From the NCBI GenBank assembly GCA_030549495.1, contig JAUIRK010000173.1:124001-188000 (forward strand): DNA of 64,000 nt. Direction: 5' to 3'. The stretch is from Nectonema munidae. Lineage: Eukaryota; Nematomorpha; Nectonematoida; Nectonematidae. Made by a program: the position numbers and the translations under genes. Numbering within the stretch: position 1 is the first letter of the stretch; each line of letters opens with the position of its first letter. Below the pieces are notes generated by a model. The model saw nothing but the letters and a program-made list of their open reading frames with translations, did no database searches and had not been told where the DNA came from. Positions 11,701 through 23,700 of this stretch are shown here, piece by piece.

Positions 11701-14700
11701 CTCGAATTTCAAAGTTATCTCAATCTTGTAGGGTAATTTTTTTATTAAAAAAAAGTTTCAACATGTACCTACGTAATGCGTATATAATTTTTTGGCTAGC
11801 AAAGCTTTTCTCCATATTTTTTCTCCCCGTTGGCTTGCTAGCAAACTAATTGGAAATTTTCGCAAATTTATGCCAGGAATTTGCGCAACATATCGAGCAA
11901 AACATGGCGTTGTTCTGTTTCGCTACATCAGTTTATAATAATCTTGCAAAGTAAATGAGTAGTGTGTTACACGCTTTCAATATTCATCATACACAAATCC
12001 TTTTCACACTGAAATATAATTTCGTTTCCAAGGTTATATTATATTGTATGTATTGCATTATTGTATTGTATTGTATGCTTCTTGCTCTTTGTGCATTATT
12101 TATTGATAGTGCGGTGGTAATAGCAATAGTAACTGTGACGTCACGAGGATTTTTAGTGCATGAAACATTGCAACCACTATTCCTATCCAAGCATGTACCT
12201 CATATATCGCCGCGTTCTTCACATCACAGGCTTAGATTCTTGATTCCAATTTTCCTTTGTTATAATTGTTATGTAAATAATACACGTATTAACCTTCGCA
12301 GGACACACGTTTTTGTACTTACACGAAGGACACAGTCATGGACAAAAAAGCCCACATTTTAGAAATGTAAATTTTATTTAAAAGATTTTAAAACCAACAA
12401 ACCTTAACAACAAAATATCAAAATTTATATCTATAATAATTAATTTTAATTATATGTTCGTAAATTGTAAATAAAAACATCCTGAAAAAAATTGAAAAAA
12501 AAATTATAAAAATTTAATTAGTTTTATATTTAACGCCATCTAAAAAAAATACATTATATGCAAAAGGTAAGTATCTGAAAATTTTTGTGCGTTTGTATTT
12601 ATGTGTATAGTGTACAAAATACTGCGAGCAAGTATTTTATTTGTATATATGCCCACACGTGTGAGTTTGTGCGTGATTTAGAAATGAGCGTGAGTTAGAG
12701 AATACGTAACATGACTGCATGTTATTGAACCAGCGTAATTGTGAAAATAATCAAATAAAGATAGATTATGAAGAATGTGTATGTATACAGCATGCATAAA
12801 ATATGTGTAGCGAGTCAGGCATATTTTTTACAATGTATGTGATCTCAATTACTTGAAATACTGTAATAAATACAGGCGATTTGTTTATCTTCAGCTTTGT
12901 GAGGTTTTACACATATTTGTCATCCAATACTGTACCCAATAAAGGCGATTTACTTTACTTTTCATCTTCAACTAGAGAAGTTTGTGTATACGGCGGCATG
13001 CATAAAATATGTGTAGTGAACTCAGGCATATTTTTTGCAACATACGTGATCTAATTACATGAATTACTGTAATCAATACGGGAAATTTGTTTATCTTCTT
13101 ATCTTCAGCTTTGTGAAATTCTACACAATTACATATTTGTCATTGAATACCGTAACCAATAAAGGCGATTTCCTTTTTTTTCGCTTCAACTTTGAGAAGT
13201 TCGATCACATTTACAATTCATTTTTTCTTCTGCAACTTTTTTAATCAATACTTTCAAGAATTGAATTCTTTCACGTCGATATTCTCATAATTTTTTTTTT
13301 GAATCTCCTTATCCTAAATTTCTATTTACTTTGCTGAAATTTAAAATTTTTTCTCTTATGGAATTTTCCGCATCTACATCGTCAACAGATTTTACGGAAG
13401 AAAGTGATTCTTTTTCAACAATTTCAGATTCTGTAGCATCAGATATCTTCACAGGTGAGAGTAACTTAGAAGATATAGAAGATGAAGAGGAAGAAGAAGA
13501 AGTATATGACACTGAAAATTCTTCTCTTAGAGCTCCAGATGGAACACAGTTTTTTTGGGAAGCTGAACAATCTTCAAGAGGCAGATCTCAAGCTAGAAAC
13601 TGTAGAGATATTTCAGCTCGTCCTTTTGGATCTTCTGGGGCAGCAAAAAACTTAAACGAAATTTCAAAAATTTTTGAATTGTTTTTTGATCCCCATTTAG
13701 TTTCTTATATATACGAAATGACTTATAAAAAAGCGGATTATAATTACAAGTAAGGTTATTTTTTTAATACATTTTCACATCGATGCAATTAAATCATTAT
13801 AGGAAAGAGTCTCCAAGGTGGTTAGATTTGAAAACTTGTTATGAAAAGTTTGTTGTAAGTGATTTGCTTGCTTATTTTGGCTGCTTGCTTTTTTTGGGTC
13901 AATCTAAGGACCAAAGAATTTCGACTAAAGCTCTTTTTTCAAATGACGGAGATCCTTTTCTACGTGCGGCTCTCGGGAGAAGAATGTTTCAATTCATTAA
14001 AATTTTTATACGTTTTGACAATGCTTCTACCAGAGACCCTTTAGACAAATTGGCAGCTATTAGGCACATTCACGATGCTTTTTATGAAAAATGTCATATG
14101 TTTTGGACACCCCTTGATGCTGTAACTATAGATGAACAGCTAGTTAAATTTCGAGGTGGCTGTTCCCTAAAAGTTTACGATGCAAAAAAACCGGGCCACT
14201 ATGGTCTTAAATTTTACCATCTAAACGACTCTAAAACTTATTATGTAATGAAACCTCAAATTTATATTTCGGGATTGGTAGATCGGGGGTATTTTTCAAG
14301 TTTAGAAATTTGTAAACGTTTAGTAGAAAGCAGTAACCTTCCTTCAGGATGTGGTATCTATCTTGATAGGTTTTTTACATCTCATGAATTAGCGGAGTGG
14401 GCTCTTTCCAAAAACCTAACGATTTGTGGGACCGTGAATCCTATACGGAGATTTGTACCATATATTTTAAAACCAAGATATTTGCGTACTTTAAATTTAA
14501 ATGAAACCGAAAGTAAAATTTTGTATTCAAGTGTTGCATCCCTTAGTATTTATATACCTGAAAAGCATGCTAGAAAGAATTTTAAAGCTGTTTATGTTTT
14601 ATCCACACAGCATAGTAGACGTGTTGAAATTACATCAAATAAAAGAAAACCTGAAAGTTTAATATCCTATAATAAACATAAAAGCGGAGTAGATTGCTTC

Positions 14701-17700
14701 AATAGAATGACTCGTGATTTCACTAGTTATAAAACTAGTAGGCGATGGACCATTGCTGCATTTTCTAATTACTTAGACATCGCTGCCTATAACACGTGGA
14801 TTATATATAAGCACAATTGTCCTACAAATGTTACTTCCGTTCGCCATGGAGGTAGAAAACATTTTTTGAAAGTTTTATCTAAAAATTTAAGTTATAGTTC
14901 TATGAAAACTAGGGCAAACACAGTACAAATATCAAGACCTATCAAAAACCTTCTTTTATACTATGGCTTTTCTCCTCAAATTGAGACAGCTGAGAGTAGT
15001 TGTAGCCGGGGGTACTGCTCTATTTTAGAATGCAGACCTAGAACTCGGGGCACAAGGAGGTGTTCAAAATGTAAACAATTTATTTGTAAAAAGCACACTT
15101 TTTTTATTTGTTCTTTTTGCCACTCATATTTGTAATTTTCTCTCAACATATATTGTTCAATTATGGAATGTGTATCTATAACAAGAGGCACTATAAAATA
15201 TTTCATATGTAAAAAACTTTTCTGCAAAATGCACACATTATCAGTCTCCTCTATATTATTTAAATTTGTAATTTACTTTTTTTACTGTTTGCACAAAATA
15301 TGATGATATTATTTTCAACTTTCTGTGATCGTTTATAATAGATTATTTATCTAATAAATCATTTTAAATTAGATCTTATCTATTTTTTATGTAAAAGTTT
15401 TTTGACCTTTATACATTTTTATAAAAGTGATGATTATAAATCTTTATCGCAAAAATATTAAATATGAGCAAGACTTGATATCGTGTATTAAATTTAAAAT
15501 ATGATTGAATAATATTTACAGGGATGAAGTTGATTGTTTTATCCTTTCAACAGTTTCAAATTTTATTTATGATAACAATAAAAGCTACACCCATTATGCT
15601 TTGTTTTCTTTTATTGAATTTAATCTTATTCGTATATTGATATTGACTGATTTTTTCATTTTTATAAGTTTTGGTTTATCATTTTATCTGAAAAATTTTT
15701 ATGAAAAGATTGAAAACTTTTTTACATTAAATTTTCTCTAAATCGTTCTTTATGTTTTGAATTTTTGGAATAAACTTTTTCATAGTTTTCGAAAAAAGTT
15801 ATAGATATAAAGTTAGACATCAAATAAAAATAGATGGCGTTAAAATGTATTTTTTAAATTTCTGTAAAATCAGAAAAAATTAAGATTTTTATTTTTTATT
15901 TATGTGAGATTCATATGGTGACCATGAACTAATTATTTCAAACTCAAATTTTGAATATTTTACAAAAAAAATTTTTTTTTGTGGTCACAAAAATCTATAA
16001 AAAATGTGTATGAAGTTAGCTAAATTTTTAATATTAACACCAACTCAAACTTCACTAAATAAGTTAAATTTACATGGTAATTTTTGGACAGGTTGTATAT
16101 TTATTATTCTAAGAAAAACCCCATTGAAAATGTTGAATGGAGTAAAAAGCCCATGTGTGTCCTGCGAAGGTTAAAGATCTCAAGGCACGCGTCGAATCGA
16201 TCGGTATACAGTATACGGTATTCTTATTTGTTTGAAACTAGCGATGAATCGTTAGAAGTGCCCTTCGATACCTCAAACCCGTTTTTAGGACTATTTTAAA
16301 AAGTTAAAAAGACTTTTCATTTTTCCAATTTCCAGACACATAAAATAATTAAAGCATTCAGATTGTTCCAAACAAAATTTTGAAAAATAAACTAAACCGA
16401 AGAGATAAATATGATATTTTCTACATCAACCAGGAAATTCTTTTGACTGCTGTTAATACATTTTTTAAGTTTACTTATTATTAGCACGCGTTAAAACTAA
16501 CTCAAAATGTGCAATAACCTTCCAATTAATTTTCATTTATGGGTTCTGCATGTGCGCACCTGGTCTGAAAGGATAAGTGAGTTTCATCGAGAAGGCACAA
16601 TTGCGCCGCGTGTATCGAACTGTGAGGAAAGTAGACTTGAAGCGGAATCGAACCAAAGATCATTGAGTTATCGAAATCGGGTATCTAACCAACCTTACTC
16701 ACACCCCTCTTTCAATTTTCTTCGTTGGAATTAAAAAGGCTATGCGGTATAAGATGAATATAACATAAGTTCAGAAGTTGAAGTTCATACAGCATAACTT
16801 CTGGATCTTGAAGTTTTTAAAATATGACGTTTAGAAATTGTGTTTTGCACAGCTTCAAACTTTCACCTTTTCGAATCACAATCTAACAATACGTATGCAT
16901 AGTTCAACACAAGCGCCATAAAAGTATTTTCTTGAAAACTTAACCCCACCTGGAATAAAAAGAAAAATTATTCTCATTTTTTCAAACCTTATTTATTTCG
17001 ACGTACAACGGTTTTACAAGGCTGTAAATTTGAAAGAACAACTGTGACGTACTGAGTTGAGCTGAATTTTAAAATGTCAAGAACTATCACGATTAGTTTG
17101 CCTTTTTTTTAAATGTATCTCAGATGAATAGTTGTGTATTTTGCTGATTTTGTTCAAGGTTAAAGGTAGACTTTTTACTGCATTGCATCAAAATGACTTT
17201 ATATATGTTGGAATTTCAATATCTCGAAGCTTAATGGTCTATTATTTACACAAGAATACGTTAATTAGCTCTGCCACTTGCATATACTTACATTAATTTT
17301 GTGTTCTGCATCAAGTTTACTCAATCTGGTTTTCAGACTATATTTGCATGCACGCACGCTCGTAAAATCTATTTTACCATATGTTTTTTGTAACAATCAT
17401 AACTAAAAAGGGAAGAATCACAATCTATATCTACTTCTTTTTTTTGGAGAAGGGTCACTACATTTGCTTACAAAAATTAACCTATTTTTTTCTTGATTAA
17501 AAATTCTAAAAAAAACTTTTTTTTATACTTAAAAATAACTAATTCCGATTCCTACTGTAACTCTTAAATTTTATAAGATACCAACTCCAACTCCCATCTC
17601 TTTGAAATCTCGTAATCGCAATTCTGACTCGCCTTGCTAATTTTTATAATATAAACATCCCATATGTGGGGATCTGGAAGTAAATTTATTATATACAGTG

Positions 17701-20700
17701 CAATTTTAATTGAACATACAGAAACGATGAATGCGTACTAAAGTTGACTATAACTAATTCGCAATTGGGATTCGGCCTTTCTGAATTAGTATTTTTTTCC
17801 GGTTAGTGATTCCTATTCTAAAAGAATCACACTTTGCTTACTCAATTTCTCTCAGTATAACCTTTACTCAAATTGAGATTCAATGTCAGCTGTCAGTTTA
17901 ATAATAAAAGTACAACAAAACATTATTGCACATTAGAATTTGTGAGTTAATTTTCAGATGTACTGATTCTACTGGGTGTCTCCAGCCATACAAACCACCA
18001 TGGATGGATATTTCAGTTATGAAGGCAGAGCTTTAAACATGTCTTGAAGAAGATGTTCGACCTCTTTATCACTGGCAAGATAAAAAATGCTTCAACATTT
18101 TAAAACTATTTGCAAAAAATATTTTAGCATGCTGTCCAACATGAGAAAGAGTATTTAGCAAGACTGGTAATATTTGCACACCTAAGAGAGCACAACTCGC
18201 TCCGAAAACTTTCCGATCATTAATGTTGATAACATGAAACTATAAATTATGATATGTAAAACTTGAAAAAATGTAAATTCGTAATTTAGAATCTAAAATA
18301 AAAGTATTTACATTCTTATTTATATCGTTTGTATTTTAGGCAATTTTGAACAAAATTACTGGGTTTTTTGCATTCCCAAATAAAAGCATTTGCATTTTGA
18401 TTTTCAGATTACCAAACAAAAGTACATTTGTATTTGACTTTTAGAAAATATGTATTTGATCCATCCCTACTTTGAGGAAGTCTTATTTCAGAGGCGTCGT
18501 ATTTCAGTGGGGTTACTGTACATATAATTATATCAGGGGCGCACACCCGGGTAGAGGGGGGGGGGGGGGCAAAAAGCCTATTCGCCCCGAATAATGTTGG
18601 ATTTTTTTAAACTAATGTATATGCGTTATGTAAATTTAATTAAAATATTTTTGCTGGAAGTATAGTTTTTAAATTTTATTAATTTTGTTAAAAAAAATAT
18701 AAAGTAGTCTTATAAATTTATGTATGCGCTGAATACACTCAATTTTAAAGGATTGCTTGAATATTTGATCTCCCATGGTATTTCCAGACCAGTAATTTTG
18801 AAAATTGCAAAAAAAAACGCCCCAATCATTTTGAGGATGTGCGCCCCTGAACTATATCTAAAAGCTATCAAAAAATAATATATACAAATATCTCAGATGT
18901 ATTAGAGCTAATAATTCATTTTCATTCTTCAACAATTTTAATGCTCTTTTCTATCTAAATTTTTCATTTTTTTTCTACATTATTTTATTTGGTTTGCGAA
19001 AAGTTTTATCATCATCCATATAAATATAACTAGGTTGCGTGTATATATTATGTATTGGATTGGTTGAATTTAAGTCAATCAAATCGAATATTTTTGCTCA
19101 GTTTATTTGATGTGTCAAAATTGATTCACCAAATGTTCAAAATAATAGATTCGATTCTTTCTTAAAACCCATTTACAATCATTGTTCAACCCAAAGGAAA
19201 CGAAGAGGAACTCTTACTTTTAATGAAATTAAATATGAATCATTACAGTCTTCTTCTTTCTTTGTTTGTTCTTTGTAAAAGTGTTTTGATAGAAAAAAAT
19301 ATTCAGATTTTTTTATCCAATCAACTAAAAGAATTTGCGTACTGCGCTTTATTATTACCTAAAAAAGATCACAACTTTTTGAATAAGTACTCTTCAAAAT
19401 CTAGCATCTTGCCTTCATTAATTTAATTTTGTATTTTGATTTCTTTCTTGTGATGATATTTTGAAAAATCTCTCATAACAAATTCCTACTTTAATAATAA
19501 TTGATAGTAAAGATGAATACAAGTGATTTTATTATCCCTATTTTCAAACCTGCTTGCTTCTTGATTTCTTTCCATAAATGGGTAATGCAACTTAATACTG
19601 CTGTTATCTAACAATTAAAAGTCTTCTATATAAAATGAAAATTCTTTAAAAAATCAGATGCCCATTTCTGATTTATTTTAAACTGGAATAAGTCATTCAT
19701 TACCTTATCCCTCTTAACGCTAGTAGCTCATATAAAATTCTATCCATTTTCAAGGTGTCTTCTAATTTTTACTTAATTTTTTTTAATATTTAATCATTTT
19801 TTGTTTCGTAATTTTAGTCATCATTGCCAACATGATTTCGCTATGTTCACGTCATTTATCATCCCATCCCTTCTCACAATAAATTCATCATCCTATATTA
19901 TATTCCTATCTCTAAAAATACAGTGCATAATGCCTATATACACGTTAAACGTCATCATCTCCCTATACTTGCTATGAAACGTAATTCTCTAATTCAAAAA
20001 ATCCTGCCTGATCCAAAATTTTTGGAGTTGATACAAGTTAAGAAAACCCCACTTTAAAACTTTTATTGGGATCTGACACTACAAGCATAACATCAGGTAA
20101 TCTTATGTTGGCTGTGCAAAAAAATGTTTGTATAAAAATTTTGAAAACAAAAAAATGTTTGTATAAAAATGTATTTTGTATATAATACATTTATAATTTT
20201 AATATCTTTCAAATGTAAAAAAGAAGGAAGTTTTTCTGCAAAATACTTTTTCCTCTCACCTGAGCAAAATTGTTTAACGATTAAAGATTTTTGCTGCACG
20301 ATGAATGCTTTATTTTCACTGCACTCTTTTTTCATGAATACTGAGTGTAGTGCTTTTTCATCCAATAATTCGATTTGCAATCTCTACGATGTGGTGGTGT
20401 GCAACACATAAATTATGCATGTGCCTTTATCTAAGAGTGATCTCTCAAATAAGTGATAAAACTGGATGCGTTTGGTTTGCGTGTATAAGTTCTTCTCTCT
20501 ATCATTATATTCATCAATATTCGATGAGTTCTTTAAAGTCCGGCGCGACGATTTTTTTTCTTCAAATAAACGGATCAATAATCCTTGATTTTTTTGCCAT
20601 GAAGTTCTTTATTACTTTCGACGTTAATAAACACGGAAAGAATATTAAATTTTTTATTTCGAAAATTGTTCTCAACGAACTTTGAATCTCTTTCGATAAG

Positions 20701-23700
20701 AAGTAGAAGAATTTATTGATAAAAATTAAAGACAGAATTGATCCGATTGTAGTCAGTAGATTATTTTGGATAAGTTTGTGAATGTAAGCTAAGTTAAAAG
20801 CTTAAATTGCATAAATGATTCTTGAACCTTAAAATATGTGTTTTGTTAAGTTTTTTTTATTTGAACCAAAATATATATCTATAAATTATGTCTATTGAAA
20901 TATGGATGAAATTTGCTAATTTTTTATTTGATAAAGTTTTGTAACTTTGAAGATGAATTTTGCAATTTATGAAAATCACTGATTTTGAATCTTTAAACCT
21001 TATCTTTAAAATTGGATTTATTTCCCATAATATCTAAGAATAGGTAACAAGAAGATCAAACCAAACATGAAAAAACGAATGATTAAAAAAATGGCATCAT
21101 CAAAAGGAAATATAACTTTCAATCAACGATTCGTTTTTATTTCATCAATCATATTAGAATTTTGATATCTTCCTTCTTCCAAAAATCATTTTCTTGTTTA
21201 CTTTCTCTATACAATTCTGCTTACTTTATAATCCACAGTTCCATTTACATTGTAGTATCATTGTAGAGAAAAGTGCACTAAACAAATATCGACAGAAAAG
21301 TAATAATTTCAAACAGGGCTCTATGAAATTAATTCTAGAAAACACTAATAAAACTATCATAGCATAATTTTTCTTTCAAACTTACGTTATCTTTTGATTC
21401 CGAAAACTCTATCTGCCTGGAATTTGATTTTTCCACAGTACTATGAGTAAAACGTGTTGTGTATTATACCTTAAATGCCGTTTGGAGATTTATGATCAAG
21501 GAATCAGAATTTTAGAATGTGTCGTTTAAGGACGCAAGACAAAATCACAAAAATCAGGAGGCCTGGCAACCCGAATCTATATAAATAACAAAATTTATTA
21601 TTATATACGTGAAGTAGCCGAAAAAAATCCCCCCAAAAATATAGACTAATTCTATAACTTGAGTAGAAGTAGTAAGATCCAACAATAACACAAACTACAC
21701 AAAATAACTGGAAATCACACAAGGAATAACAGAAAAAATACCAAATTTATTAAAAAAAAAACTAGATATTAGAGATTTAATTAATGCTGAATTTAAGGCT
21801 TAAAAGCTAAGATTGAAAGCTATTCTTTTTAAAAAGTCTAAAATTGACCGATTTTCAATTTCTTCTATGATAGTTTTGATGCGAAGAGCTGAGTTTTTGT
21901 ACTTCTTTTTCTGTTTCATTTGAGGATGGCCAGCAAGGACTTGTGTCACATGCACTTCTTGTAATGCATGCTCTTTTTGAATGCATCGTATTAAAGTCTA
22001 AATGTTAGGGTGTGAGCAACCAACCAATGAAGCAAAACTCCGGTGGTATCCTTCAACTGCATTATTAGTTTTCGGTAGGTCATCTTGCACTCTTGAATGA
22101 ATGTTCCAAATATTTACATCAAATCTTGGCGGTCTTCTGACTACGATTAGTCTGCCAATGTAATTGTCTTCAAAATAGTCAATGACATCATTAGCTTCTT
22201 CTGGTAAAAATTCTGCCAGGGCATCAAAAGCTTCTTATATTTTATCTTGCGGACAGAAAGCAAGAGATGCATCGCATTTTTAAGGAAAAGTCAGCATTAT
22301 TATTATACAACTGTGAAAGTCCAACTTCCTGAATTTCTTTGTATATATTTGACTAAGGTGGAAAAAACACCCTTTACTTTCTGCATAGGAAAAACAGTTG
22401 TGATGCTGTTAATCATAGCTTTTTCAAAATCTACCATTCTACTTCTAGGATGTAGTTTGTTGTTAAAGCCTTGTACTTTCTCCAGTAAAAATGTATAGGT
22501 TGCCTCAGATTTGTCTGGCAATAAGCAATACAAAGCTGGTAAGGCGCGACCATCCTATAAAAGCATGTATAGTGAAATATATGAAACACTCTTTTCGGAA
22601 CCAAAGATTCAAATTCTTTGATTTGTTGCTCCAGAATCATACAAAAGAAATTGCTCACCATTTTTTGTGCGAATATACACTAAAAGAATAACGAGGTCTT
22701 CTGTGTTTTGCGGTACTGGAAGAGGATTTCGGCTTCTTTGCCTACACTGTCTGAGATTTCTTTTCATGTGGCTCAGTGTAGGAAGATTTGCCGCAAACCC
22801 TTCACTCATGTTCTCAACGGAAAGACAAATGATTTACCGCGGAGTTTCCTGCGTATCTTTAGCTCTGTTTTTCATTTCGTGGAGTGCTTTTAAATGTTCT
22901 ATTCTCATAACATCCACACTTTACTCACTAGTTCGTTGTCTTTAACTTTTATTTTGGCTTTGCAATAGTTTCCTGATAGTCGCAGTTCACACTCATACGA
23001 TATCACTTCATTAGCTAATTCCTTTTGTTTCGAGTACACATGGCCTTCAAAAGCTATTTTTATTCCACCTTTGTTAGATTTAATGAATTCTATTGGGATC
23101 CAGTTTTAAAAACTAAATTTCAAGAAAAGAAAAAATGAGATGTGATGATGCACACGCTATTCGAATCACACATCTGTATCTATCTTTTTATCAAAGAATA
23201 GTGAGATATGATGAAGCACACGCTTATTTCTGTCTATCTTTTGATTGATTTCTTTTTGATCTTTTGATTGGATTTTTTTAATTTAAGTCGACAAAAATTG
23301 AGAATATAAAAAAGACAATGAATATTGCCTTTGGTCATTTATTTGTTAAATTAGTCAAATTTTAAAAAATTAATTTACCCCCTGTAATTAAAGTTCAGCG
23401 ATTGAACCGACTATATCCTGAAATTTTGTGAGGTTCTAAGAAAAAGACGTCCATTTCACTCGCTGCTCGCATGCGTGAACCTCCTTTGTATTAGTAATAA
23501 TGTCTGGAAGCAATAAAGATACGAAAGAAATAGTGAACAAAGAATAGTGTGTATGAGTGCAATTGAAGGATTGAAGTTGTGCATATGTATATTTCAGATA
23601 AAATCATATATTTGAAGGGGAAAAGGCTCCCTTTTTTACATTAAACAGAGGTTGAAAGAACTTTATTTAAAAAAACTAAGATAGAATATTTGAAATTGAA

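Larger units (their letters stand above)
12293..16170 (+). mobile_element. Complete piggyBac-like transposon, 3878 bp
   Basis: The element begins CCTTCGCAGGACACAC at 12293 and ends with its exact reverse complement at 16155-16170, giving 16-bp perfect terminal inverted repeats. TTAA flanks both ends (12289-12292 and 16171-16174), the diagnostic target duplication. Inside are a duplicated leader (12776-13203), a one-intron transposase of 574 residues with all three catalytic Asp (13358-15135), and a poly(A) signal. It sits in intron 1 of the PKA gene in the same orientation. Perfect ends and an unbroken coding frame argue for recent insertion, and perhaps for an element still able to move. Confidence 0.92.

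Noticed and set aside
11955-12362. 135-codon open frame
   Set aside because: It has no recognisable motif, an opposite-strand frame of similar quality, and crosses the left boundary of the piggyBac element.
13309-13512. Ser-rich - strand frame
   Set aside because: Reverse complement of the acidic start of the piggyBac transposase.
13783-13802. Separate start Met for a second piggyBac ORF
   Set aside because: The bases lie within a well-formed 53-bp intron, and family similarity resumes only at the acceptor.
20093-20685. Cluster of overlapping open frames of 64-111 codons
   Set aside because: They overlap on both strands and in several frames with no motif; typical of AT-rich intron with few stops by chance.
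22609-22945. + strand open frames of 61-92 codons
   Set aside because: Antisense to the MULE 1 transposase, which carries the recognisable motifs.
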